Both the position numbers and the translations under genes were made by a program. A model generated the notes under the pieces. It ran no database searches. It saw only the letters and a list, made by a program, of their open reading frames with translations, and was not told the DNA's origin. From assembly GCA_947498645.1 (NCBI GenBank), contig CANMKS010000001.1, positions 2,394,032-2,458,031 of the forward strand: a stretch of DNA of 64,000 bases, given 5' to 3'. This document shows, piece after piece, positions 1 to 9,057 of this stretch (the first letter of the stretch is position 1; every line of letters starts with the position of its first letter). This DNA comes from an uncultured Paracoccaceae bacterium (lineage in GTDB: Bacteria > Pseudomonadota > Alphaproteobacteria > Rhodobacterales > Rhodobacteraceae).

Positions 1-2
1 AA

Positions 3-161
3 ATTGCCCACGCCCTCTACCGTGCCCACGGCGACAAGGCAGAATGGGAAGCCGCCCAACGCGAAATGCAGCTGAGAGAGGCTGGGGATCAGAGCCAGGC
101 CGCGACCTGGCGTGCGATCCGGGGCAATCTGCGCCGCCTGCGCGGCGCAAACCAAAGCTAA
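3..161 (+). CDS. 3' end of an unidentified gene (partial)
   Basis: An open frame enters from the left edge and stops with TAA at 159-161, giving 52 residues. The tail is rich in Ala, Arg and Glu and reads like a helical cytoplasmic C-terminus (ends RRLRGANQS). The codon use is typical of the window. The stop lies three bases from the stop codon of the convergent aldolase gene, which supports it as a true gene end. I do not recognise the family. Confidence 0.6.
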   Translation: MAHALYRAHGDKAEWEAAQREMQLREAGDQSQAATWRAIRGNLRRLRGANQS

Positions 162-164
162 CGT

Positions 165-1094
165 CTAGGCCTTGCCGCGATAGATCTCGACCAGCTTGTT
201 CAGCATATCAAGCGCATCACTGCGTTCGCGCTGGAACGAATTGCGCCCGATGATCGATCCGTTGCCACCGCCATCGCGAATGGCGCGTGCATCATCATAA
301 ACGGCGTCTGCACCTTTGGCGGCCCCACCCGAGAACACCATGAGACGGCGACCGTCAAAGGCGCTTTGAACGCAATGGCGCACACGTGCGGCCTGGGTTG
401 CGACGTCGATGTCCTGCGCTTCATAGACCTTTTTGGCTTCGGGCAGGCTCAGATGATCCGTGCTCAGCTTGATCTTGATGATATGCGCGCCCAGCAGGGC
501 CGCGATTTGTGCTGCATAAGCCCCAATGTCAATGGCCGTTTCCCCGTCCTTGTCGAGCGCCTCGCCACGCGGGTAGGACCAGATCACGGTCGCGATACCT
601 TTGGCGGCAGCCTCGCGGCGCATCTCTGCAATATCGCCGAACATGTTCAAGGCGGCGGATGAGCCGGGATAGACGGTAAACCCGATCGCCGAACAGCCAA
701 GGCGCAGGGCGTCGTCGACAGAGGCGGTGATCGCCTGGGTCTTGGGTGCCTCATTGGGGATCAGCGAATTGGCAGAATTCACCTTGAGGATCGTCGGGAT
801 CTGTCCGGCAAAGGTATCGGCACCCGCCTCTAGCATCCCAAGAGGGGCGGCATAGGCATTCAGGCCAGCATCAATGGCCAGCTGATAGTGATAATGCGGG
901 TCGTACCCGCCGGGGTTAGGGGCGAATGATCTGGCTGGCCCATGCTCAAACCCCTGATCGACGGGCAGGATGATCATCTTGCCGGTACCACCCAGTTTGC
1001 CGTTCATCAGGATGCCCGCCAGCTTGGCCTTCACGCCGGGTGTTTCGCCTTCGTAGTTGGACAGGATTTTTTGAACGACGCGGGTGGTTTTCAT
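165..1094 (-). CDS. fbaB: class I fructose-bisphosphate aldolase (DhnA/FbaB type)
   Basis: This cytoplasmic enzyme reversibly cleaves fructose 1,6-bisphosphate to dihydroxyacetone phosphate and glyceraldehyde 3-phosphate in glycolysis and gluconeogenesis. The 309-residue barrel shows the family marks: VDQGFEHG at 45-52, the IIKIK strand at 205-209 that carries the Schiff-base lysine, and the phosphate-binding FSGG near 254 and IIGRN near 281. The ATG start follows an AAGGGCT-like Shine-Dalgarno stretch. Length matches archaeal-type class I aldolases, not the zinc class II family. It lies about 1.8 kb from pgk on the same strand, with a periplasmic-protein gene between. Confidence 0.93.
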   Translation of the reverse strand: MKTTRVVQKILSNYEGETPGVKAKLAGILMNGKLGGTGKMIILPVDQGFEHGPARSFAPNPGGYDPHYHYQLAIDAGLNAYAAPLGMLEAGADTFAGQIPTILKVNSANSLIPNEAPKTQAITASVDDALRLGCSAIGFTVYPGSSAALNMFGDIAEMRREAAAKGIATVIWSYPRGEALDKDGETAIDIGAYAAQIAALLGAHIIKIKLSTDHLSLPEAKKVYEAQDIDVATQAARVRHCVQSAFDGRRLMVFSGGAAKGADAVYDDARAIRDGGGNGSIIGRNSFQRERSDALDMLNKLVEIYRGKA

Positions 1095-1204
1095 GACAGA
1101 GCCCTTGGGTAAATGAACAGATTACATTCCGGGTAAGGGGCAGAAGCCCCGGTTGCAAATATGTTAGCGCAACCGGGGCCAATGTTATCGCAAACAGCGG
1201 ATGA

Positions 1205-2815
1205 TCAGTTCTGTCGCAGGTAGGCAGACGGCAGATCTGTCGCGATCCAGTCGCGCAAAGCAAGGGACTGCATCTCTGCTTCGATTGCATTCCACTGCGC
1301 CTGCACCTCTGGCCCCCGTGCCCCAAATCGGGCGGTGATTTCCTTGCGCAAGGATGTGGCGGCGATGTCACCGGCAGCTTCGGCCAAAAGGGCAAAGTAG
1401 TAGGCCCGTTCATAGGACCGCGCCGCACCATCGCCGGTGAAATAGGCAAGTGACAATGCGCGCAGGTCGCGGGGATCGTCACCGCTAACCTGTTCGATGG
1501 GCGCAGGCGCGTTTATGCGGGCAAGGTAGGCGTCTTGCGCGTCCAGAACGGCACCGGTGGTCATACGCGCCTCCAGCCGGTCCAGTTGCGCGACAGTTCC
1601 CGGCTGACTGCTCGCAGCGGCGATCAGAGCATAGCCATAGGCACCGGCCACATCGCTATCCTGCAAAGCTGTGGCAAGCATGGCGGCAGCGGGACCAGCA
1701 GCCGTCTGATCATCCAGCAATGGGCGCAAAAGGTCCGGCACAATGGCGCGGCCCAAGGGCACGCCATTGCCCGCCACCAAGGCTTCTGCAAGTTGCAAAC
1801 GCGCCTCAGCGCTCTGATTTTCAGGTGCGCCGAAAGCCTCCAGATCCGCGACGGTCAAAATCTGGGATCGTGCCAGCGGGGTGCTGCGGGCTTGCAATCC
1901 CAAGGCCGCAATCAGGGTCTGCGGGGCATCATACATATCCGGCTCGATCACGATACCGGTTGGGGGAAGGTCGGCCTGCACTGTAATCTCACCCGGATCA
2001 GCGACAAAGGCTTCGACCTCTGCCATCAGATCACCGACAAAGTTTCGTTCGACCGCTCCCAAGGGACGCAAACCGCCTTCGCTAAGAAACTGCGACACGG
2101 CCTCGGTGCCCAACTCGCGGATTGTCACCGGGTCGCGCAGATTTTCAGGCAGGATTTGCGACACGGCCTCCCACCCGCCATCATCTTTGAGCGTCGCAAC
2201 GACACGGCTCACCCGAATTGCGGGATCGCCCGGATAGCCAAATTCGCCCAGACGGGGCAGGATCGTGCCGCTGGCGGAATAGTCCAATGTCGCAAAGCCG
2301 TTGATTGCGATGGTGCTATCGAGCGCTGTTTCACCAGTGGTATAGGCATAGCTCGCGCGCAGCTTGAACTGGTCCAAGGGCAGATCCTTGTAACCTGCCG
2401 TCCGCAGCGCCAATGCGATATCGCGCTCCACACAGGCAAGGCTTGCCCGTGCGCCAATCAGGTTCAGGTTAACCTCGGCGGCGGTCTGAAACGGTGCTGC
2501 AAAGTCACTCGACAGTGTGGCGCGCTCGATTGTGATTTCACACTGGCGGGCCTGATCATAGGGCAGCAGGGGGCGGGCCGTGATCCCCGAAATGGAAACA
2601 ACGCCGCGCATCGGATCTGCCGACAGATGGTCATATTGCAATTCCATCCGGGTACGCAGGGCAGAGATCGCACTATTGGCAAGGGCGGCTGCAATCCGGT
2701 CAGGGCTAAAGAATTCACCCAGCGTCGCTTGCGGGTCGCGATCCTGCGCGAGCGTGGGTGTGGCGATGATCAACGCAAGCGCTGTTGTGGCCGTCAGTTG
2801 GGCGATAGGTTTCAT
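1205..2815 (-). CDS. secreted protein of unknown function, alpha-helical repeat C-terminus
   Basis: This is a 536-residue protein with a clear signal peptide: a charged start, a hydrophobic stretch and cleavage after TLA near residue 23. It is therefore periplasmic. The N-terminal half (about 60-280) alternates beta-type and polar segments. The C-terminal half (about 320-500) is Ala-rich and helical, with LAEAL and YALIAAA stretches that resemble Sel1/TPR-like repeats. I do not recognise a catalytic motif. A GAAGGAG ribosome site precedes the ATG. It lies between fbaB and pgk with over 100 bases on each side, so it may be transcribed alone. The function is unknown. Confidence 0.8.
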   Translation of the reverse strand: MKPIAQLTATTALALIIATPTLAQDRDPQATLGEFFSPDRIAAALANSAISALRTRMELQYDHLSADPMRGVVSISGITARPLLPYDQARQCEITIERATLSSDFAAPFQTAAEVNLNLIGARASLACVERDIALALRTAGYKDLPLDQFKLRASYAYTTGETALDSTIAINGFATLDYSASGTILPRLGEFGYPGDPAIRVSRVVATLKDDGGWEAVSQILPENLRDPVTIRELGTEAVSQFLSEGGLRPLGAVERNFVGDLMAEVEAFVADPGEITVQADLPPTGIVIEPDMYDAPQTLIAALGLQARSTPLARSQILTVADLEAFGAPENQSAEARLQLAEALVAGNGVPLGRAIVPDLLRPLLDDQTAAGPAAAMLATALQDSDVAGAYGYALIAAASSQPGTVAQLDRLEARMTTGAVLDAQDAYLARINAPAPIEQVSGDDPRDLRALSLAYFTGDGAARSYERAYYFALLAEAAGDIAATSLRKEITARFGARGPEVQAQWNAIEAEMQSLALRDWIATDLPSAYLRQN

Positions 2816-2924
2816 GGCAATGCTCCTTCTGTGTTTGAACTACGTACATGAACAGTGTTCAAATTGCAAGAAGCAGGGGTCTTGACCTAACGTAAGGCTC
2901 GACAGCAGTGGCTATTTCATAGGG

Positions 2925-4100
2925 CTAACCCAAGGCAGCAACGCCGGGCAGGTCCTTGCCTTCCATCCATTCAAGGAAAGCACCACCAGCCGTCGAAATA
3001 TAGCTGAAATCATCGGCGGCGCCGGCCTGATTGAGTGCGGCAACGGTATCACCGCCACCAGCCACTGAAATCAAATGACCGGCATTGGAAAGTGCCGCAG
3101 CCTTGGCCGCTGCCGCATTAGTGGCCGCATCAAAGGGTGCAATCTCAAACGCGCCCAGCGGACCGTTCCAGACAAGCGTTTTGGCGCGCTCAAGAACGTC
3201 GCTGATATAGGCAACCGTCGCAGGGCCTGCATCAAGGATCATCGCATCAGCGGGGCAGGCATCGGGTGCCAGCGTTTCATTGGCCGCACCGGCCTTGAAC
3301 TCACGCGCCACAACGATGTCACGGGGCAGGATGATCTCGCACCTGGCGGTATCTGCCTTTGCCAGAATTTCGCGGGCCGTCTGTGCCAGATCATGCTCGC
3401 AAAGTGATTTGCCAACATCGATGCCTTGGGCGGCCAGAAACGTGTTGGCCATGCCGCCACCTATGACAAGGTGATCAACCTTGCCCACCAGATTGCCCAG
3501 CAAGTCCAGCTTGGTTGATACCTTCGCACCACCAACCACGGCCACAACAGGGCGTTCGGGTGTGCCAAGTGCCTTTTCCAGGGCGCTCAACTCTTCGGCC
3601 ATCAAACGGCCTGCACAGGCGGGCAACTGACGGGCAATTGCTTCGGTACTTGCATGGGCGCGATGCGCGGCAGAGAATGCATCATTCACATAAATATCGC
3701 CAAGGCTGGCCAGACGTTTGGCAAAACCTTCATCGTTCTTTTCTTCACCGGGATTAAAGCGCAGGTTTTCCAGCAGAAGGACTTCATCCCCCTCCATCTC
3801 GGCAACGGCATCACCATAATCTGAATTGACCCAAGTGACGGGCAAGCCCAGAACATCAGCAACGGCGGGGGCGATGATCTCTAGCGACATCTCAGGTACA
3901 ACCTGTCCCTTGGGGCGGCCAAAATGGGCCATCAGGATCACCTTGCCACCCTTTTCTTGAATATCGTCCACTGTGGGGATGATCCGCTCAATCCGGGTCA
4001 GGTCCGTGACCTTGCCATCTTCGACCGGCACGTTGATATCTACGCGCACCAACGCGCGTTTGCCTGCAAAATCCATGTCGTCGAGTGTTTTCCAGGCCAT
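2925..4100 (-). CDS. pgk: phosphoglycerate kinase
   Basis: It transfers phosphate between 1,3-bisphosphoglycerate and ADP in the cytoplasm. The 391-residue length is normal for the family. RVDINVP at 19-25 and AHFGRPKG form the triose-binding side, and [12 protein letters not shown] near the C-terminus is the nucleotide-binding loop. The open frame runs further upstream, but the family begins at MAWKTLDD, which places the ATG at 4100. The upstream extension is antisense to the cyclophilin gene and is not credible. It diverges from the cyclophilin gene at 4233, so the 132 bases between must hold both promoters. Confidence 0.95.
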   Translation of the reverse strand: MAWKTLDDMDFAGKRALVRVDINVPVEDGKVTDLTRIERIIPTVDDIQEKGGKVILMAHFGRPKGQVVPEMSLEIIAPAVADVLGLPVTWVNSDYGDAVAEMEGDEVLLLENLRFNPGEEKNDEGFAKRLASLGDIYVNDAFSAAHRAHASTEAIARQLPACAGRLMAEELSALEKALGTPERPVVAVVGGAKVSTKLDLLGNLVGKVDHLVIGGGMANTFLAAQGIDVGKSLCEHDLAQTAREILAKADTARCEIILPRDIVVAREFKAGAANETLAPDACPADAMILDAGPATVAYISDVLERAKTLVWNGPLGAFEIAPFDAATNAAAAKAAALSNAGHLISVAGGGDTVAALNQAGAADDFSYISTAGGAFLEWMEGKDLPGVAALG

Positions 4101-4232
4101 GTTGGCGCTCCTATCGCTGATCCGCTTTGGCGCTTTGTTGCGGCAATGACGCGCTGGCGTCAACCAGAGCGGCTTGGCAATCGGGGCCAAGGGCCATATG
4201 TCATGCCCGAATGCGAAATAAAGGAGCACCCC

Positions 4233-4739
4233 ATGGCCGATATCAAAGACCCCGAAAACACCATCATCATGACGCTGAAAGACGGCGACGTTGTGATTGA
4301 ACTGTTGCCTGACGTGGCACCGGCACACACCGCGCGGATGAAAGAATTGGCGCGCGCCGGGAAATATGACAACGTGTGTTTTCACCGGGTGATTGACGGG
4401 TTCATGGCGCAGACGGGCGATGTGGCCAACGGCAACATGGAAGACGGGTTCAACCTGAACCGTGCGGGCACTGGTGGATCTGATCTGCCTGATCTGCCTG
4501 CCGAGTTTTCCAAGATCCCACATGCGCGCGGGTCACTTGGTGCTGCGCGCTCGCAAAATCCGAACTCGGCCAACAGCCAGTTCTTTATCAACTTCAAGGA
4601 CAATGATTTCCTCAACGGGCAATACACCGTCTACGGGCAGGTTGTGTCGGGGATGGAGCATGTGGATGCGATCATGAAAGGTGAGCCGCCGATGAACCCT
4701 GACCGCATGATCAGCGTAAAGGTTGCCGCAGATGTATAA
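4233..4739 (+). CDS. peptidyl-prolyl cis-trans isomerase, cyclophilin type, cytoplasmic
   Basis: This 168-residue cyclophilin catalyses proline isomerisation during folding. [14 protein letters not shown] (about 50-63) carries the catalytic arginine, and NSANSQFFI follows near 118. It has no signal peptide, so it should act in the cytoplasm. The ATG at 4233 sits behind an AAGGAG site, and longer versions of the frame lack one. The stop overlaps the start of a second, exported cyclophilin, so the two are probably translated together. This is a cytoplasmic/periplasmic pair like E. coli PpiB and PpiA. Confidence 0.93.
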   Translation: MADIKDPENTIIMTLKDGDVVIELLPDVAPAHTARMKELARAGKYDNVCFHRVIDGFMAQTGDVANGNMEDGFNLNRAGTGGSDLPDLPAEFSKIPHARGSLGAARSQNPNSANSQFFINFKDNDFLNGQYTVYGQVVSGMEHVDAIMKGEPPMNPDRMISVKVAADV

Positions 4740-5277
4740 GCTGGCGGCGGCATTTGCGCTTCTCGCGACACCGGCGCTAAGCACCGGGCTTGAGATTGAT
4801 GTCACGGGCGAGGCCAATGGCACAATCGTGATCGACCTTTTTGAGGAAACAGCACCACTGCATGTCGAGCAGATCACAGCCATTGCGGCGGCGGGCAGCT
4901 ATGACGGTGTTGTATTTCACCGGGTCATTGATGGTTTCATGGCCCAGACAGGCGATGTGCAAAACGGTGTGATGGGCGGCGATCTGTCCCGCGCGGGCAC
5001 TGGGGGATCCGAGTTCCCCGATATCCCGGCGGAGTTTTCTGATCTGCCGTTTGAACGCGGTGTGGTTGGTATGGCGCGGGCGCAGAACCCGAACTCGGCT
5101 AACAGCCAGTTCTTCATCATGTTCGAGCCGGGCTACTTCCTGAATGGGCAGTATACGGTTGTGGGCGAGGTGAGCGCAGGCATGGATATCGTCGATGCAA
5201 TCAAGCGCGGCACCGGTCCCAACGGGTCTGTTGTCGGGGCGCCGGATATGATGCAAGCGGTGCGCGTCACCGAATAA
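4732..5277 (+). CDS. peptidyl-prolyl cis-trans isomerase, cyclophilin type, exported
   Basis: This second cyclophilin (181 residues) has a signal peptide in its first 17 residues, with cleavage near ALS, and should work in the periplasm. [14 protein letters not shown] lies at about 62-75, followed by the NSANSQFF substrate loop. I place the start at the ATG at 4732, inside the last codons of the upstream cyclophilin. A TTG nine bases earlier is possible but only adds residues to the signal peptide. The two proteins are close paralogues and look like a tandem duplication in which one copy gained an export signal. Confidence 0.9.
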   Translation: MYKLAAAFALLATPALSTGLEIDVTGEANGTIVIDLFEETAPLHVEQITAIAAAGSYDGVVFHRVIDGFMAQTGDVQNGVMGGDLSRAGTGGSEFPDIPAEFSDLPFERGVVGMARAQNPNSANSQFFIMFEPGYFLNGQYTVVGEVSAGMDIVDAIKRGTGPNGSVVGAPDMMQAVRVTE

Positions 5278-5288
5278 CAAAACACGCC

Positions 5289-5316
5289 AGCCCCCTCACA
5301 TTCCTGCGAGGGGGCT
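5289..5316 (+). terminator. hairpin after the cyclophilin pair
   Basis: A perfect 9-bp stem (AGCCCCCTC / GAGGGGGCT) with a 10-base loop lies 11 bases after the stop codon. No T-run follows, so it may be a weak terminator or a 3'-end stabiliser. Confidence 0.55.
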
Positions 5317-5368
5317 AGGCGAACAGCCTCGGCTCCGTCAGTCTTTGCCCAATCAAGAGGAGAGACCG

Positions 5369-6334
5369 ATGCGCCTGATCCCCACCATCGCTGCGTTTTG
5401 CACTGCCGCCAGCATGTCTGCGGCCAGCCCGGAGTTTTGGGCATTCGAATGGCCAAACACGGATTTTGAAAATACCAGCGTCGAAAACTGGGTTGAGATC
5501 ATGTCGGGTGGCCCGCCAAAGGATGGTATTCCCGCCCTCGATAACCCCGAGTTCATCGCGGTCGCCGATAAACCTGATCTGCTGCCCCGAGAGCCGGTGA
5601 TCACACTGGAGATCGCGGGCGAAACACCGCGCGCCTATCCGATCCGCTATCTGACATGGCATGAGATCGTGAACGACGTGGTGGGCGATATCCCGGTCGC
5701 GGTCACCTTCTGCCCTTTGTGCAATTCCGGCATCACCTTTGACCGGCGCATTGAACAAGGCACGCTGAGTTTTGGTGTTTCTGGCAAGCTGCGCAATTCT
5801 GACATGGTGATGTTTGACCGCGAAACCGAAAGCTGGTGGCAGCAGGCCATCGGTGAGGCCATCGTGGGCGACCTGACGGGGACGGAGCTGGAAAGTCTGC
5901 CCAGTTGGATGGAAAGCTGGTCAAGTTTTGCAGAGCGCAATCCTGACGGGCTTGTCATGGCGCAACCGGCCTTTCGCAGGCAGTACGGGGCCAATCCTTA
6001 TGTGCGCTACGACAGTTCGAACCGCCCGTTCCTCTATTCCGGGGAAATGCCGCCACATGATGTCCCGGCACTCTCTCGGGTGGTGCGCGTCGGTGATGCG
6101 GCCTGGCCGCTGACCCGGTTGTCGGAAGCCGGAGAATTGACCGAGGCTGGCGTGACATTCACCTGGCAAGAAGGTCAGGCTTCAGCCCTTGATGCGGCGC
6201 GAATTGGCGCGGGCAAAGAGGTGGGCAACGTGCGGGTGCGCGATGCAGCAGGCAATGATCTGCCCCATGATGTGATGTTTGCCTTCGCCTTTCATGCGTT
6301 CTGGCCAGAAGGTGCATGGATGCTGGGGCAGTAG
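5369..6334 (+). CDS. DUF3179 domain-containing exported protein
   Basis: This 321-residue protein has a short signal peptide (cleavage near SAASP, about residue 20) followed by a DUF3179 domain. VTFCPLCNSG at about 112-121 is the hallmark cysteine pair of the family, and a long domain with GVSGKLRNSDMVMFDR follows. The DUF3179 function is not known; the CxxC suggests metal or thiol chemistry in the periplasm. The ATG at 5369 is preceded by AAGAGGAGAG. The in-frame TTG at 5345 lies upstream of that ribosome site and is unlikely. It converges on selO. Confidence 0.85.
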   Translation: MRLIPTIAAFCTAASMSAASPEFWAFEWPNTDFENTSVENWVEIMSGGPPKDGIPALDNPEFIAVADKPDLLPREPVITLEIAGETPRAYPIRYLTWHEIVNDVVGDIPVAVTFCPLCNSGITFDRRIEQGTLSFGVSGKLRNSDMVMFDRETESWWQQAIGEAIVGDLTGTELESLPSWMESWSSFAERNPDGLVMAQPAFRRQYGANPYVRYDSSNRPFLYSGEMPPHDVPALSRVVRVGDAAWPLTRLSEAGELTEAGVTFTWQEGQASALDAARIGAGKEVGNVRVRDAAGNDLPHDVMFAFAFHAFWPEGAWMLGQ

Positions 6335-6379
6335 GCGCCACGCCCGTTGTGCATGTTGATCTGCCGGAGCCTCCGGCGG

Positions 6380-6401
6380 AAGTTTGATTGGACATGGAAA
6401 G
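6380..6401. repeat. 22-base intergenic repeat, copy 1
   Basis: A 22-base stretch with core TTTGATTGGACATGGAAAG is identical to 44644-44665. A CGGCG-rich stretch precedes it in both places (CTCCGGCGGA here, CTTCGGCGAA there). Copy 1 lies between two convergent gene ends and copy 2 follows the end of tgt. This resembles the short intergenic elements found repeatedly in Rhodobacteraceae genomes. That identification is an inference from two copies. Confidence 0.6.
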
Positions 6402-6427
6402 ATGTGGCGCGGCGATTCAACGGCAGG

Positions 6428-7843
6428 TCACGTCCCGCAGAACGTCCGGGTGACTTGTTCATCTTCGCTGGGCGCGCGGGCGAAGGGTGCTGTGGCTTCG
6501 GTCAGCTGCGCATAGGGATCGGTGACCGCGGCGAGGAGGGCGTGGAACGGCGCATAGTCACCATTGCGTCCTGCGACGATCACCTCTTCAATGCGATGGT
6601 TGCGTGGGATGATCTTGGGGTTGGCCTGCGCCATCATGGCCGCTGCGTCATCTGATCTGCGCAGATGCCAGCGGTCTGCCCATGCGTCAAAGGCAGTGCG
6701 ATTGATGAATTGATCCCGTGCGTCCGACCCGTGCAAAGAGGCAAATGTATTTGTAAAATCGGCCCCATCCCTGGCCATCAGGTCCAACAGGTCCGTGATC
6801 AATGCGCTGTCGTCATCGGTTGGGTTTGTGATGCCCAGCTTGGTGCAAAACACCTTGCGCCACTCTGCTTCATAAATCCCCGGCATCCGGTGAACGGCGG
6901 CGGTGAAATCTTCGATTGCGGCCTCGCGATCCGGCATCAGCGGGATCAGCGCCGTTGCAAATTGCGCCATGTTCCATGCCCCGATGCCGGGCTGATTGGC
7001 ATAGGCGTAGCGCCCGTACTGGTCGATGGCGCTGAACACGCTGTCGGGGTGGAAGCCGTCGATAAACGCGCAGGGCCCATAGTCGATCGTCTCGCCCGCA
7101 ATCGACACATTGTCAGTGTTCATCACACCGTGAATAAATCCCAGCCCCATCCACCTTGCGATAAGCGCCGCATAGCGGGCAATCACCAGATCCAGCAACT
7201 CGGCCGGGCCATTGGCTTGCGGGTAGTGCCGACCGATCACATGATCCGTCAGCGCATGCAGAGCTGTCATGTCGCCGCGGCTGGCAAAGAACTGAAATGT
7301 GCCGACACGGATATGGCTTTGTGCAACACGCGCGATGACGGCTCCGGGCAGCACCTCTTCGCGGTAGACATCCTCGCCGGTTGTCACCGCCGCCAGGGCG
7401 CGAGTTGTGGGCACGCCCACCGCATGCATCGCCTCGCTGACCAGATATTCACGCATCACCGGGCCAAGCCAGGCCCGCCCGTCGCCACGCCGCGAATAGG
7501 GGGTGGGGCCAGAGCCCTTGAGCTGGATGTCACGGCGGATGCCATCGGTGCCGATGACCTCACCCAGCAGGACCGCGCGGCCATCGCCAAGCTGCGGGTT
7601 CCAGTTGCCGAACTGATGACCGGCATAGGCTTGGGCAAGAGGGGCAGCACCGTTTGGGATATGGTTGCCGGCAAATACCTGAGCGGCCTCTGGCGTGGAA
7701 AGGTCGGCGGGATCAATGCCAAGGATCGTCGCCAGTGCCGCGTTTGATGCAATCATCTGCGGTGCTTTCACCGGCGTTGGTAGTTGCGCGCTGAACATCT
7801 GTGGCGGCAGCCGGGCGTAGGAATTGTCAAATGGGATCTGCAT
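6428..7843 (-). CDS. selO: protein adenylyltransferase SelO (YdiU/UPF0061)
   Basis: SelO is a pseudokinase-fold enzyme that transfers AMP from ATP onto protein hydroxyls and links to redox stress. The 471-residue frame shows LGDGRAVLLGE, KGSGPTPYSRRGDGRAWL, HGVMNTDN and IDYGPCAFID, which together form the inverted nucleotide-binding site. It ends in Cys-Gly-Thr, so a cysteine sits third from the end, where animal SelO has selenocysteine. The ATG at 7843 (MQIPFDNSYARLP) is the conserved start. It lies one base from the nucleoside hydrolase stop and is the last gene of a leftward four-gene operon. Confidence 0.93.
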   Translation of the reverse strand: MQIPFDNSYARLPPQMFSAQLPTPVKAPQMIASNAALATILGIDPADLSTPEAAQVFAGNHIPNGAAPLAQAYAGHQFGNWNPQLGDGRAVLLGEVIGTDGIRRDIQLKGSGPTPYSRRGDGRAWLGPVMREYLVSEAMHAVGVPTTRALAAVTTGEDVYREEVLPGAVIARVAQSHIRVGTFQFFASRGDMTALHALTDHVIGRHYPQANGPAELLDLVIARYAALIARWMGLGFIHGVMNTDNVSIAGETIDYGPCAFIDGFHPDSVFSAIDQYGRYAYANQPGIGAWNMAQFATALIPLMPDREAAIEDFTAAVHRMPGIYEAEWRKVFCTKLGITNPTDDDSALITDLLDLMARDGADFTNTFASLHGSDARDQFINRTAFDAWADRWHLRRSDDAAAMMAQANPKIIPRNHRIEEVIVAGRNGDYAPFHALLAAVTDPYAQLTEATAPFARAPSEDEQVTRTFCGT

Positions 7844-7844
7844 C

Positions 7845-8786
7845 CTAAAGCCGGGCCAAACGCGCGGCGAGCAAGGCGTAGAACCCCGATGCATCGATAT
7901 CCTTCATGAACATCGCGTTGGCCGGACGGTCGGTAACGCGCCACCAGTCGGCGACGGTCATGCCCAGGGTCAGTTCTGCCTCGGTTTCGATTTCCACGTT
8001 GATGTGGCGGCCCGCAAAAAGCTGTGGTTCGATCAGGTAAGCAATCGTGCAGGGGTCATGCAGGGGCGCACCTTCCGAGCCGTATTTCTCCATATCGAAG
8101 CGTTCGAAGAAATCTGTCCAGGCGGCGACCATGTCACCGACTTTGGTATGCATCGCGCGGAAAGCGTCAATACGGTTGCGGGTGGTCAGCGCCTTGTGGG
8201 TGACGTCCAGCGGCATGACAACCAACGGAGCACCGGCAGCAAAGACGATTTTCGCGGCCTCCGGATCGACGTAGATGTTGAACTCTGCCGTGGGGGTGAT
8301 GTTGCCAACCTCGAAATAGGCGCCGCCCATCAGGACAATTTCCTGAACGCGATCCACAATGTCGGGCGCACGTTCAAATGCGACAGCGATATTTGTCAGA
8401 GGGCCAATGGGGCACAGCGTGACCGTTCCGCTGGGTTCGTTCCGCAGGGTTTCAATGATGAAATCCACGGCGTGTTGTTCCTGCAATGGCATCGTGGGGT
8501 CTGCCAATTGCGGGCCGTCCAACCCGGTCTTGCCATGCACATGCTCTGCTGTAACCAGATTGCGTTTCATCGGGGCGTCGCAACCGGCAAAGACCTTGGT
8601 TTCAGGCTTGCCCGCCAGTTCACACACGATCCGCGCGTTCTTTTCTGTCAGCGGCAAGGGCACATTGCCCGCGACCGCCGTAATCCCCAGCACCTCGATC
8701 TCCTCGGGCGAGGCGAGGGCGAGCAGGATCGCAACCGCGTCGTCCTGGCCGGGGTCGGTGTCGATGATGATCTTGCGGGGGGCCAT
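7845..8786 (-). CDS. inosine-uridine preferring nucleoside hydrolase family protein
   Basis: This enzyme hydrolyses the N-glycosidic bond of ribonucleosides to give the free base and ribose. The 313-residue protein opens with the calcium-binding DTDPGQDD at 9-16. The family pattern VLMGGAY and the EFNIYVDPEAA stretch follow near 170-190. The start at 8786 removes a non-conserved upstream extension and puts the DTDPGQDD motif at its usual position. It lies between a 69-residue gene and selO on the same strand. The substrate cannot be told from sequence. Confidence 0.9.
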   Translation of the reverse strand: MAPRKIIIDTDPGQDDAVAILLALASPEEIEVLGITAVAGNVPLPLTEKNARIVCELAGKPETKVFAGCDAPMKRNLVTAEHVHGKTGLDGPQLADPTMPLQEQHAVDFIIETLRNEPSGTVTLCPIGPLTNIAVAFERAPDIVDRVQEIVLMGGAYFEVGNITPTAEFNIYVDPEAAKIVFAAGAPLVVMPLDVTHKALTTRNRIDAFRAMHTKVGDMVAAWTDFFERFDMEKYGSEGAPLHDPCTIAYLIEPQLFAGRHINVEIETEAELTLGMTVADWWRVTDRPANAMFMKDIDASGFYALLAARLARL

Positions 8787-8847
8787 ATCTGCGTCCTGTT
8801 TTGCTTGCCCTTCTAAACTGGTCCGAAGGACGGGCAGGGGCAAGGGG

Positions 8848-9057
8848 TCAGACGCGACCTTGAGCCTTCAAGCGCTTATAAAGTTGGGCGCAGGCCGGAT
8901 CACCGACCTCCAGAGCAAATATATAGGCGTGGGTCAGATAGAAACAGGCGGCATTCAGGTTGTCCGCCTCATCTGCCGCTTCGGTATAAAGGGCGACCAG
9001 CGCCGCCCGGTCGTCACGGGCGTGCGCATCCAGCAAACGATCCTGAAGCGATGTCAT
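8848..9057 (-). CDS. small helical protein of unknown function (69 aa)
   Basis: This 69-residue protein is predicted to be almost entirely alpha-helical (LLDAHARDD, ALVALYTEAAD, CFYLTHAYIFALEVGD) and reads like one or two TPR hairpins. The ATG at 9057 overlaps the TGA of the Rieske gene in an ATGA arrangement, which is good evidence that it is translated with it. It has no signal peptide. Its place between an oxygenase and a nucleoside hydrolase suggests an accessory role in the same catabolic step. That role is inferred from position only. Confidence 0.72.
   Translation of the reverse strand: MTSLQDRLLDAHARDDRAALVALYTEAADEADNLNAACFYLTHAYIFALEVGDPACAQLYKRLKAQGRV

Noticed and set aside
1535..2851. 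438-codon open frame on the plus strand
   Set aside because: It is the antisense shadow of the secreted-protein gene at 1205-2815, with Arg/Gln/His-rich nonsense composition and no ribosome site.
4101..4523. N-terminal extension of pgk
   Set aside because: It is antisense to the cyclophilin gene, and all PGK proteins begin at the MAWKTLDD position.
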